This document shows positions 1-7,754 of a DNA stretch of 36,009 nt, piece after piece. The stretch comes from an uncultured Lachnoanaerobaculum sp. (lineage in GTDB: Bacteria > Bacillota > Clostridia > Lachnospirales > Lachnospiraceae). The stretch covers positions 1 through 36,009 of the forward strand of contig NZ_CALLVU010000015.1 of NCBI RefSeq assembly GCF_938015485.1. Direction: 5' to 3'. The notes beneath the pieces were generated by a model. The model had not been told where the DNA came from. It saw only the letters and a program-made list of their open reading frames with translations, and did not search any database. The position numbers and the translations under genes were made by a program. How positions within the stretch are numbered: the stretch's first letter is position 1; each line of letters opens with the position of its first letter.

Positions 1-1376
1 AGTACCACTTTTCCCGTGTTATTTATCTGAAAAGTGACATTTGAGTCATCCCCTACACTTATTGTGTCGGGATTTATATCAAAGCTTCCGACATTCATCC
101 TTGCCACCTGCTTTACGGGGATATCTACAGTTACCTTATCCGTAGCATTTTTAAACTCAGGTGAATCATACTGTTCATTTATCGTTATGGAATATGATCT
201 TTGATCGACACCTGCTCTTGCAGTCATTTTAAGCTTAAGTTCCGTAGTCTGATTGGCAGGCAGTGAATTAACCGCATGAGAACTTGAACCTTCTTCCATA
301 CTGAACACCGCACTGTCATTTGCTTTTTCGGACTCCAATGTAAATAAGATATTGCTTGCAGGTACACTTGCGGAAGCGTTCTTCATTGTTATAAAGAGGT
401 CAAAACTCTCTCCGGCAAAGACATCCTTAGGCTCCGTTCTGTAGCTGTCTACCACTATTCTTGCCTTTGTTCTGTCATTCGGGTTAAACTCTCCTGCAGC
501 GGTCGTAGTCTCATCCTTATCCTTATTATCAATATGTACAAAGAACTGCTCCTCAGCTTTTTTAAGTTCACCTTCGCTGCTGTCACGATAATTTATCTCA
601 AGTTTTATAGGATAGTATCCGGTATAGGTGTTTTTTTGTATGGCAAAGCTGTAGTCAAGACTTACCATACCGCCGCTCTCTATCTTATCAAAATGTCTGT
701 CATAATTTGCATCGTTTATCTCAAAAGGAAAAACCGTACTGTCTTTATCCATTACCATATGTGCCGTAACGTCAAATGCGGTAAGCTTTCCGGTATTTGC
801 CATATTCAGGCTGAAATTAAGTACATCGGGATACTTTCCCCTTGGTGTAGCCTGTCCCTCACCTATAGTGAAGTCCACATCTTTTACAGCTTCGGATTCA
901 TTACTGCTTTCATTGGCGGCGGATTTTTGAATATACACATTTATATATTCCTGTATACCCCTACCGCTGTCCTTATCATCTGCCAGATATACAGGTATAC
1001 CGTAGTAACCTTCGGGAATATCCCTTCTTACTCTGGCTGAAATAGTGATATTTTTCTTTTTACCTTTGGTTATCTTACCCACATGCTTTCTATCTGTGGT
1101 CTCTGATGTAAGCTCAAAAGGAAACTCAACATCATCTTCATCATCGCCGTCATCATATGCTATACCTGCCCAGGCGTCACCGTAATCCGAGCCTGTCTCC
1201 ACATAGAAGGTAACGCTCATTATCTTTCCTGTCTTACCCACAGGTATCTTGTCCTGATGGAATACTCCGTTGCCCTCTATGTTTTTTAACTTGGCAAAGC
1301 TTTGCAAAGGCAAAAGCAATGTAATTACAAAAGCCAAAAAAACTACACAAATTTTCCTGATATTTCTCATACCCAT
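1..1376 (-). CDS. Secreted COG1361/CARDB-like surface protein (3' end outside window)
   Basis: Open reading frame of about 458 codons that runs off the left edge, so the C-terminus is missing. It begins with a basic N-terminus and a hydrophobic stretch ending in LQSFA, a convincing Sec signal peptide of about 25 residues. The remainder is a series of beta-rich segments with repeated phrases such as NTGK and a recurring pattern of FPFEI/FPFEL, as in CARDB or COG1361 S-layer-like extracellular proteins. Two in-frame ATGs (1376 and 1370) are possible; the first overlaps the stop of the ABC ATPase gene as TAATG, so the two are translationally coupled. Such proteins often pair with MacB-like ABC exporters whose permease follows; here the permease would lie outside the window. 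Substrate unknown. Confidence 0.8.
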   Translation of the reverse strand, partial: MGMRNIRKICVVFLAFVITLLLPLQSFAKLKNIEGNGVFHQDKIPVGKTGKIMSVTFYVETGSDYGDAWAGIAYDDGDDEDDVEFPFELTSETTDRKHVGKITKGKKKNITISARVRRDIPEGYYGIPVYLADDKDSGRGIQEYINVYIQKSAANESSNESEAVKDVDFTIGEGQATPRGKYPDVLNFSLNMANTGKLTAFDVTAHMVMDKDSTVFPFEINDANYDRHFDKIESGGMVSLDYSFAIQKNTYTGYYPIKLEINYRDSSEGELKKAEEQFFVHIDNKDKDETTTAAGEFNPNDRTKARIVVDSYRTEPKDVFAGESFDLFITMKNASASVPASNILFTLESEKANDSAVFSMEEGSSSHAVNSLPANQTTELKLKMTARAGVDQRSYSITINEQYDSPEFKNATDKVTVDIPVKQVARMNVGSFDINPDTISVGDDSNVTFQINNTGKVV

Positions 1377-2053
1377 TATACCGCCTTTCCGTCCACGATC
1401 CTTATTTGTCTGTCCGCAACTTTTGCTATATCATTGTCATGTGTAACCATAATAAGTGTCTGATTCTCTTCTTTTACTATATGTTTCATAAGTTCAAGCA
1501 CCTCCGCACTTGTTTTTGTGTCAAGATTTCCGGTAGGCTCATCTGCAAATATGATTTTGGGCTGCATCGCCAATGCTCTGGCAATTCCCACTCTCTGTTG
1601 CTGTCCTCCGCTCATAGCATTGCCGTTTTGGTATATCTGTTTTTCAAGTCCCACCAATGTCAGATATTTTTTTGCAATTTCAATTCGCTTTTTTACATCC
1701 ACTCCTCTAAATACAAGCGGAAGTGCCACATTGTCAAGCGCATTCATAGTGGGCAAAAGATTATAAGATTGAAAAATAAAGCCCACATTATTTCTTCTAA
1801 ACGCAACAAGTCCGTTCTCTTTAAGTTTCTCAAGATGTTTACCGTTTATTATTATCTCGCCCTTTGTGGGCTTTTCAAGTCCTGCAAGCATATTTAAAAG
1901 TGTAGACTTTCCCGAACCTGAGGGACCGACTATTGCCACGAACTCACCCTTATTTATAGTAAAATCCAGTCCGTCAAGAGCATGAACCACCGTCTCACCT
2001 GCTTTATAAAACTTATACAGTCCTTTTACTTCTATGATTTTTTCATTCATCAT
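1376..2053 (-). CDS. MacB/LolD-type ABC transporter ATP-binding protein
   Basis: About 225 residues, the normal length for this family. Walker A GPSGSGKST, signature MSGGQQQRVGIARAL, Walker B IIFADEPTGNLD and the switch His in MVTHD are all present. The family powers FtsX-like permeases that act mechanically across the membrane, exporting lipoproteins, peptides or drugs. The longest frame starts with GTG at 2059, but that GTG lies inside the Shine-Dalgarno AAGGTG, so ATG 2053 (or 2050) is the better start. The gene is coupled to the downstream secreted COG1361-like protein. Nothing indicates the cargo. Confidence 0.93.
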   Translation of the reverse strand: MMNEKIIEVKGLYKFYKAGETVVHALDGLDFTINKGEFVAIVGPSGSGKSTLLNMLAGLEKPTKGEIIINGKHLEKLKENGLVAFRRNNVGFIFQSYNLLPTMNALDNVALPLVFRGVDVKKRIEIAKKYLTLVGLEKQIYQNGNAMSGGQQQRVGIARALAMQPKIIFADEPTGNLDTKTSAEVLELMKHIVKEENQTLIMVTHDNDIAKVADRQIRIVDGKAV

Positions 2054-2149
2054 ACTCACCTTAAATATAACAACAAATCTCTATGTAATATCTATCATAT
2101 CATATTTTTTGCATATTTGCTTTTATATTTCCTAACTTTTTTATAAAAA

Positions 2150-2190
2150 TAAAAAGCCGACTGAAAATTGTATACATTTATCAGTCAGCT
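2150..2190 (-). terminator. Rho-independent terminator of the clpC operon
   Basis: Nine-pair stem, 2156-2164 with 2181-2189, followed on the minus strand by TTTTTATTTTTATAA. One pair is a G-U wobble only when read as minus-strand RNA (C-A mismatch on plus), which fixes the strand. It lies about 35 bases after the clpC stop. Confidence 0.85.
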
Positions 2191-2225
2191 TATATTTTTT
2201 CAAAATACTGTTAAGTTAATTTATT

Positions 2226-4721
2226 CTAAAAAGAATCTGTGATCATATGCTTAGGCTTTGAACGCTTGATAACAGGTTTGAATGTAAGTTCTCGCTCCTT
2301 ACCCTCTCCCTTACAATCTACTTTTATCTTATCGCCCTGCTTTATATTGCCAAGCAGTATTTGCTCCGCCATTCTGTCCTCTATCTCATTTTGCAATGCA
2401 CGTTTTAGAGGCCTTGCACCGTACTTTTTATCATAACCCTTATCTATAAGAAATTCCTTTGCCTTATCGCTAAGTCTTAGATTCATCTGCATCTGCTCAT
2501 CCAGTCTTGAATTGATTTCATTAAGCAGTATATCAAGAATCTCTTTAAGGTTTTCCTTGGTCAACTGATGGAATACTATAGTCTCATCAATTCTGTTTAA
2601 GAATTCAGGCTTGAACATCTGCTTAACTTCTTCCATAACACTGTTTTTCATATCAGAATAGTCCTTTTTGTCATCTGAGTTTGAAGCAAATCCAAGCTGC
2701 TTAGGCTCAATAATCCTTTGAGCACCTGCATTTGAAGTAAGTATTATGACGGTATTCTTAAAGTCTATCATCCTGCCGCTCGAATCTGTTATATGTCCGT
2801 CATCAAGCACCTGCAAGAGTATATTGAACACATCGGGATGTGCCTTTTCTATCTCGTCAAAGAGTATTACAGAGTACGGATTTCTGCGAACTTTCTCAGA
2901 AAGTTGTCCTCCCTCCTCATATCCTACATATCCCGGAGGTGAACCTACCATCTTTGAAACGGAGTGCTTCTCCATGTACTCGCTCATATCTACACGAATA
3001 AGTGCATTTTCAGAACCGAACATACTGTAAGCAAGCGCCTTTGAAAGCTCCGTCTTTCCTACACCCGTAGGTCCCAAAAATAAGAACGAACCTATAGGCC
3101 TCTTCGGATCTTTAAGACCCACTCTGCCTCTTCTTATAGCTCTGGCTACCGCACTTACAGCTTCTTGTTGTCCTACCACTCTTTCATGAAGCACCTTTTC
3201 AAGGTTGCTTAGCCTTTGAGAATCATTTTCAGTTATCTTCTTTACAGGAATCTTTGTCCAGAGGGCTACAACATCCGCTATTTCATCTTCATCGACTACA
3301 AGCTTTTTATTTCTCTTATCCTCCATCCACTTTTCTCTTATTTTATCCTGCTTTTCTCTAAGCTTTTCCTGCTTTTCTTTTATCTCTCCGGCTCTTTCAA
3401 ACTCCTCTGCACCTACGGCGTCTTCTTTTTCCTTTTCCATCTTGTCGATTTCGGCTTTCAGCTCTTTTATCTTTTCAGGTTCCATATAGTTGCTGATTCT
3501 TGTCTTTGAAGCCGCCTCATCCACAAGGTCGATAGCCTTGTCAGGCAAAAACCTGTCCGAGATATATCTTTTTGAAAGTTTTACCGCACTTTCTATAGCT
3601 CTGTCGGTAATGGAAACGGCGTGATGCTCTTCATACTTGTGCTTAAGCCCGAGAAGTATCTTCGTAGCATCTTCAAGTGAAGGCTCCTCCACCATTATCG
3701 GCTGAAATCTTCTCTCAAGCGCGGAGTCCTTTTCAATATGCTTTCTGTACTCATCTATAGTCGTTGCGCCTATAAGCTGCAACTCACCTCTTGCAAGCAG
3801 CGGCTTTAATATATTGGACGCATCAACCGCCCCTTCGGCACCGCCTGCACCTATGATTGTATGAAGCTCATCAAGAAACAGTAATACATTTCCCGCATTA
3901 AGCACTTCATTTATTACTTTTTTAATTCTTTCCTCAAACTCACCGCGATACTTTGAACCTGCAATCATTGCGGGAAGGTCAAGTGTAACAAGTCTTTTAT
4001 CAAGCAATGTATCCGGTACTTCCTTTGATACTATCCTCTCCGCAAGTCCTTCTACCACTGCAGTCTTACCTACTCCCGGCTCACCTATAAGTACAGGGTT
4101 GTTCTTAGTCCTTCTTGAGAGTATCTGCATAACCCTGTTTGTCTCATTGTCTCTGCCTATCACAGGGTCAAGCCTGCCCTCTCTTGCAAGGTCTGTAAGA
4201 TCTCTTGAGTACTTGTCAAGTGTAGGTGTTGAAAGAGAGCTTGATTTACCCTGTTTTCTCTCATAATTTTCTTTTCGCTCAGTGTCCTCACCCATTGCGG
4301 AAAGTATTTCCATATATATCTTTTGAATATTTATGTTCATAGTCAAAAGCAGCTTATGTGCAATACAGGCACTGTCTTTTATGATGGCTATAAGTATATG
4401 CTCTGTACCTATAAGTGCGGACTTATATCTTGTAGCCTCTCTGTAAGCATTTTGCAGCACACCTATTGCAAGCGGAGAATAATTTTGCTTACTCTCTATT
4501 GCAACATTATAGTTTGACACTATAAGCTGATCTATCAAATTTAATATCTTTTCTTCTGTTATTCCGTTATTCTCAAGTATCCTTGCCGCTACTCCGCTCC
4601 CTTCCTGTACAAGACCAAGAAGGAGATGTTCAGTACCGACATAGTTTTGCGACAATTCTGCGGCTGCCGTTTCAGCACACCTGATTGCCTCCTTTGCTTG
4701 AGATGTATATCTTTCAGCCAT
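2226..4721 (-). CDS. clpC: ClpC, AAA+ unfoldase of the ClpCP protease
   Basis: 831 residues, full length for ClpC. An N-domain with two Clp repeats (about 1-145), first AAA module with Walker A GEPGVGKT (213-220) and Walker B LLFLDELH (280-287), a middle domain with a UVR-like coiled coil (about 428-465), second AAA module with Walker A GPTGVGKT (550-557) and VILFDEIEKAH (618-628), and an LGF tripeptide (about 676-678) that fits the ClpP-docking loop. ClpC unfolds substrates, in Firmicutes including arginine-phosphorylated proteins marked by McsB, for ClpP. It is the last gene of the gntR-mcsA-mcsB-clpC operon; SD GAGAGG precedes ATG. Confidence 0.98.
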   Translation of the reverse strand: MAERYTSQAKEAIRCAETAAAELSQNYVGTEHLLLGLVQEGSGVAARILENNGITEEKILNLIDQLIVSNYNVAIESKQNYSPLAIGVLQNAYREATRYKSALIGTEHILIAIIKDSACIAHKLLLTMNINIQKIYMEILSAMGEDTERKENYERKQGKSSSLSTPTLDKYSRDLTDLAREGRLDPVIGRDNETNRVMQILSRRTKNNPVLIGEPGVGKTAVVEGLAERIVSKEVPDTLLDKRLVTLDLPAMIAGSKYRGEFEERIKKVINEVLNAGNVLLFLDELHTIIGAGGAEGAVDASNILKPLLARGELQLIGATTIDEYRKHIEKDSALERRFQPIMVEEPSLEDATKILLGLKHKYEEHHAVSITDRAIESAVKLSKRYISDRFLPDKAIDLVDEAASKTRISNYMEPEKIKELKAEIDKMEKEKEDAVGAEEFERAGEIKEKQEKLREKQDKIREKWMEDKRNKKLVVDEDEIADVVALWTKIPVKKITENDSQRLSNLEKVLHERVVGQQEAVSAVARAIRRGRVGLKDPKRPIGSFLFLGPTGVGKTELSKALAYSMFGSENALIRVDMSEYMEKHSVSKMVGSPPGYVGYEEGGQLSEKVRRNPYSVILFDEIEKAHPDVFNILLQVLDDGHITDSSGRMIDFKNTVIILTSNAGAQRIIEPKQLGFASNSDDKKDYSDMKNSVMEEVKQMFKPEFLNRIDETIVFHQLTKENLKEILDILLNEINSRLDEQMQMNLRLSDKAKEFLIDKGYDKKYGARPLKRALQNEIEDRMAEQILLGNIKQGDKIKVDCKGEGKERELTFKPVIKRSKPKHMITDSF

Positions 4722-4733
4722 TATTTTTCCTCT

Positions 4734-5771
4734 CTACTTTAATTTTCCTATATTTTCTCTTATATATTCCGCTCTGCGTATCTCTATATAATCTTCACTT
4801 AAAGGACTGCCTGCCATACTTAATATATTTGAGGTTTGTATACCCAGCATTATTGAATACAGCTTATGAGGCGATTCTATCTGTATAAATCCGTCGGCAC
4901 AACCTTTCATAAGAAGGCTTAGGCAGTTCATAGCATCTCTTAAGTTAAACTTTCTTGCATATTTTAAAAGTCCGTATGCTTTATAAGCCTCATCTTCTCT
5001 TGCAATCCTTTGCACTTCTCCTAAAGCTTCCGCTTCTCTTAGCTTTCTTTCATTTTCATTTAACTGATTTGCAACCTTTGTTACAGTATCAATTATCTCT
5101 CTTTCAGAAATACCAAGAGTCTTTGAATTGCTTATCTCATAAAGTGTACCGAAGTTTTCTCTGCCTTCTCCGTGCAATCCTCTTATGGATACTCCGAATC
5201 TTCCCGCATTTGCGATAAGCTTTGAAAAACCTTTATTTTTATTGGATGCAGGCAAATGAAGCAATATTGATGCACGCATCCCTGTTCCTATATTGGTGGG
5301 ATATGTAGTCAAATATCCGTACTTGTCGTTAAAAGCATAATTAAAATGTTCCTCTATATAGTCATCTATTCTGTTTGCTTTATCAAGCAAGTCATATAGT
5401 TTAATACCTGATGACATAGTTTGCAAGCGAATATGATCATCTCCGTTAATAATTATACTGATGTCTTCACTGTCGTTTAATATAAGCCCTGTAGGAGTCT
5501 CTTTTTTTGCCAATGTGTCATTCAATATCTTTCTTTCACACATTGACATTCTTTCTATCTCAGGAATTCTGTTTAACATGGATGAACTTGTATTCATCCC
5601 CAAATCCACAGAAATATTTGACAACTCGCCGAGAGTATTCTCTACAAGTTTCTTTGCCTCAATATCAGTCAATTTGTTGGGAAATAATGTATCATCAAAG
5701 TTTCTTGCAAATCTTATCTTACTGCTTATGTAATTATACTCCGTACTAAGTTCCACATTATCATACCACAT
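4734..5771 (-). CDS. mcsB: McsB, protein arginine kinase
   Basis: 345 residues. Guanido-phosphotransferase core with SSKIRFARN near residue 16, DDHIRLQ, RASILLHLPA and GLHGEGRE, the nucleotide- and substrate-binding segments of the family. It phosphorylates arginines on misfolded proteins as a degradation tag for ClpCP and, in Bacillus, on CtsR. The start overlaps the end of mcsA by 11 bases. The C-terminal segment reads IEIRRA where the allosteric phospho-arginine site RDxxRA is expected, so the first Arg is missing and Asp is Glu. Only 12 bases separate it from clpC. Confidence 0.96.
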   Translation of the reverse strand: MWYDNVELSTEYNYISSKIRFARNFDDTLFPNKLTDIEAKKLVENTLGELSNISVDLGMNTSSSMLNRIPEIERMSMCERKILNDTLAKKETPTGLILNDSEDISIIINGDDHIRLQTMSSGIKLYDLLDKANRIDDYIEEHFNYAFNDKYGYLTTYPTNIGTGMRASILLHLPASNKNKGFSKLIANAGRFGVSIRGLHGEGRENFGTLYEISNSKTLGISEREIIDTVTKVANQLNENERKLREAEALGEVQRIAREDEAYKAYGLLKYARKFNLRDAMNCLSLLMKGCADGFIQIESPHKLYSIMLGIQTSNILSMAGSPLSEDYIEIRRAEYIRENIGKLK

Positions 5772-6330
5772 CGCCGTTGTCCTCTTTGATAGTTTTTATC
5801 TTGTCTCTTAATATTGCCGCCTGTTCAAAATCTTCTATTTTGATTGCATCCTCCAATTTCTGCTTTAATATTTCAATCTCCTTATCCTCATCACTGAAAA
5901 TAGCTTCAATACTTTCAGTAACTACCGATTTAGGTAAGATCTTGTCACTTTTGTGATAATTTTTCGGTATCTTCCCGACATGCTTATCATTGCCGTGAAT
6001 CTGCTTTATATTGTCATTTATAAGCAGGTTAAATACCTCAAAACAGTCCTTGCATCCGAACATTGAGTTTTTTATAAAGTCGTCATAACTTGTATTACAT
6101 GTAGGGCATACTATCTGTCTGTAGTCTTTATTTTCATCATTCTCAAATACATCTCCAAGTATTCCCGAAAGCAACTTTGAAAGACTGAAGTCCTTATCAA
6201 ACAAACCGGTATATTGGTCCAAATCCTTAGCACATTGTGAACACAGATGATGTTCATTTTTCTTGTCTCCGTCTACTATCTCAGTGTAAAAGACATTTGC
6301 TTCTCTTATTTTGCACTTCTCACATAACAT
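5761..6330 (-). CDS. mcsA: McsA-like zinc-finger/UVR protein, activator of McsB
   Basis: 189 residues. The N-terminus has paired CxxC zinc-binding motifs (MLCEKCKIREAN, HLCSQCAKD), a second pair follows in the middle (CPTCNTSYD, FGCKDCFE), and a UVR helix pair lies at the C-terminus (LKQKLEDAIKIEDFEQAA). This is the McsA architecture; McsA binds zinc and stimulates the McsB kinase. It starts 6 bases after the gntR stop and overlaps mcsB, so the products should be made together. Confidence 0.93.
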   Translation of the reverse strand: MLCEKCKIREANVFYTEIVDGDKKNEHHLCSQCAKDLDQYTGLFDKDFSLSKLLSGILGDVFENDENKDYRQIVCPTCNTSYDDFIKNSMFGCKDCFEVFNLLINDNIKQIHGNDKHVGKIPKNYHKSDKILPKSVVTESIEAIFSDEDKEIEILKQKLEDAIKIEDFEQAAILRDKIKTIKEDNGDVV

Positions 6331-6336
6331 CCTTGT

Positions 6337-6726
6337 CTACATCTCCTCGATTTCTTGTACATCAAACTCATTATACAGTTCATCTATCAACTCATGTGCC
6401 TCATCTCTGGTAACACCGTTGCATATACCTCTTGCCACTACCGTCCCGAATTCTTTTCTCATATTGCGAAGCACTCTAAGTTTGTCCGCATCCACTTTAA
6501 TCATTGCGCCTTTTCTTCTGTCAAGCTTTACAAAGCCCTCTCTTTTAAGTGTAGCGTATGCTTTGTTCACCGTATGCATATTTATGCCGATGTCCTCAGC
6601 CATCTGTCGTACTGACGGTAACATATCGCCTTCTCTGTACTGATTGGTTGCAATGCCGATTATTATTTGATTACATAACTGTATATATATAGCCTCTTCA
6701 CTATGAAAATCTATTATTACATCCAT
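6337..6726 (-). CDS. GntR-family (YtrA-type) transcriptional regulator, first gene of the clpC operon
   Basis: 129 residues from ATG 6726, chosen because GGAG lies 7 bases upstream and the frame before it has no family similarity. The N-terminal winged helix has the GntR signature PIY/AIYIQLCNQIIIGIA, YREGDMLPSVRQMAEDIGIN and VNKAYATLKREGFV. The C-terminal part is a short helical segment as in YtrA proteins, too small for a FadR or HutC ligand domain. In Bacillus this position is held by CtsR, the class III heat-shock repressor. No CtsR gene or CtsR-box heptad pair is visible, so this protein is the obvious candidate repressor of the operon (inference). Confidence 0.93.
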   Translation of the reverse strand: MDVIIDFHSEEAIYIQLCNQIIIGIATNQYREGDMLPSVRQMAEDIGINMHTVNKAYATLKREGFVKLDRRKGAMIKVDADKLRVLRNMRKEFGTVVARGICNGVTRDEAHELIDELYNEFDVQEIEEM

Positions 6727-6819
6727 ACTCACACTCCAAATCAAAAATTGTCTATAATATGTTTTACAACTTGCCAAAGGCTCGTTGCTATATAAGTAAG
6801 TTATAAATGTTCTAGCGAT

Positions 6820-6848
6820 AGTATAACACAATGATGTTTTAAACACAA
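6820..6848 (-). promoter_or_regulatory. Promoter of gntR-mcsA-mcsB-clpC
   Basis: TTGTGT (6843-6848), 17-base spacer, TATACT (6820-6825), with TG one base before the -10 (extended -10). An inverted repeat GTTATA/TATAAC (6822-6827 and 6800-6805, 16 bases apart) overlaps the -10 and start region and could be the GntR operator, though the half-sites are short. Confidence 0.65.
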
Positions 6849-7134
6849 TATTTATAGATTTTTACAGCTTACAAAAGGCTTACGAAAAAATAAATCTTCA
6901 CATAAACCTATCAGTACTATATGTAATTGACAATATGCAACACAGTTATAGCATTTTAATTTTTATATTCACTCACTATTTTTATATGTTTTAATCAACA
7001 TTTTTGTATTAAAAGTTGACAAAAAAACTATAATATTATTCACCCAAGTTAAGTTGCACAAAATAATTATACTCTTCACTGTACTTATGTCACTATCATT
7101 ACCCAATATTCATAAATTATTAACTTTTTCCCTA

Positions 7135-7163
7135 TTGCATAAACCGCTTAGTTATGCTATTAT
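7135..7163 (+). promoter_or_regulatory. Plus-strand sigma-A-like promoter of a candidate small RNA
   Basis: TTGCAT (7135-7140), exactly 17 bases, TATTAT (7158-7163), with TGC immediately before the -10 (extended -10). It points away from the surrounding genes, all of which are on the minus strand. Confidence 0.65.
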
Positions 7164-7169
7164 AATACC

Positions 7170-7280
7170 CGTAGTTGAGAGTTTTCTTGCGTTGACCTCT
7201 CACTACAAAATGTGCATTATGCACTCCTATATCACTCTAACAGGGAAGCAGCAGTCGTGAGACTGCTGTTTCTCGTTGTA
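7170..7280 (+). ncRNA. Candidate structured small RNA
   Basis: Starts about 7 bases after the extended -10 promoter. Three successive hairpins: GTAG-T-TGAGAG (7171-7181) with CTCTCACTAC (7197-7206); GTGCA (7212-7216) with TGCAC (7220-7224); and a 14-pair hairpin 7243-7256 with 7261-7274 around a GTGA loop. The last is followed by only a weak U tract, so the 3' end is uncertain. No known family (6S, SRP, tmRNA, riboswitch) was recognised. Confidence 0.45.
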
Positions 7281-7307
7281 TAAAAGAAGCTGTCATTTGA
7301 CAGCCCC
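7281..7307 (-). terminator. Terminator of the pyrC-HIT operon
   Basis: Stem GCTGTC (7289-7294) with GACAGC (7299-7304), extended by adjoining G/C and followed on the minus strand by TTCTTTTAT. It starts a few bases after the HIT stop. Confidence 0.75.
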
Positions 7308-7311
7308 GAAA

Positions 7312-7737
7312 CTATATTTTAAGTTCTCTTCTAAGAATTTTTGCCATTTCTTCGTATTCATTTTCCTTTAAGTACTTCTTATCAGGATTCATAGTAAAAG
7401 TAGATCCCCACTCATCTCCTCCTTCATACTTAGGAACAAGGTGCATATGTAAATGGCATCCCGTATCTCCGTACATACCGTAGTTTACCTTACTTGGTGA
7501 AAAAATCTTATGTATGGCCTTTGCAACCTTATTGATATCTGCAAAAAATTGATTTCTATCCTCATCTGAAATATCAACTATTTCACTTACATGATCTTTA
7601 TATGTAAGTATCAACCTGCCCATCTTACTTTGTTCTTTAAAGATGTAAAGGTATCCGCTTGGCATCTTACCTACCGGATAACCGAACTTTTCTACAAGCT
7701 CTCCCTGCATACAGTACGCACAATTATTGTCCTTCAT
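7312..7737 (-). CDS. HIT-family nucleotide-binding hydrolase
   Basis: 141 residues. The histidine triad HLHMHLVP (about residues 95-102) is intact, preceded by CxxC-type CAYCMQGE at the N-terminus, as in many Firmicute HIT proteins. Members hydrolyse nucleoside phosphoramidates or dinucleoside polyphosphates in the cytoplasm; the substrate cannot be read from sequence. GGAGG lies 5 bases before the ATG. Seventeen bases after pyrC, so probably cotranscribed; a terminator follows. Confidence 0.92.
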   Translation of the reverse strand: MKDNNCAYCMQGELVEKFGYPVGKMPSGYLYIFKEQSKMGRLILTYKDHVSEIVDISDEDRNQFFADINKVAKAIHKIFSPSKVNYGMYGDTGCHLHMHLVPKYEGGDEWGSTFTMNPDKKYLKENEYEEMAKILRRELKI

Positions 7738-7754
7738 ATTGCCTCCTTAAAATT

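Larger units (their letters stand above)
6849..7311. other. Intergenic region without a protein gene
   Basis: About 465 bases between the clpC-operon promoter and the HIT gene. AT-rich, with no reading frame that has both a plausible SD and family character. A plus-strand frame at 7054-7260 overlaps a promoter and three hairpins and is better explained as RNA. The right end holds the HIT-gene terminator. Confidence 0.6.

Noticed and set aside
7054..7260. 68-codon plus-strand reading frame in the intergenic region
   Set aside because: No SD, a composition of random AT-rich sequence, and it overlaps the promoter and hairpins of the candidate small RNA.
7240..7270. GGAAGCAGC resemblance to SRP RNA
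   Set aside because: The surrounding SRP apical consensus is missing and the segment forms a different 14-pair hairpin.
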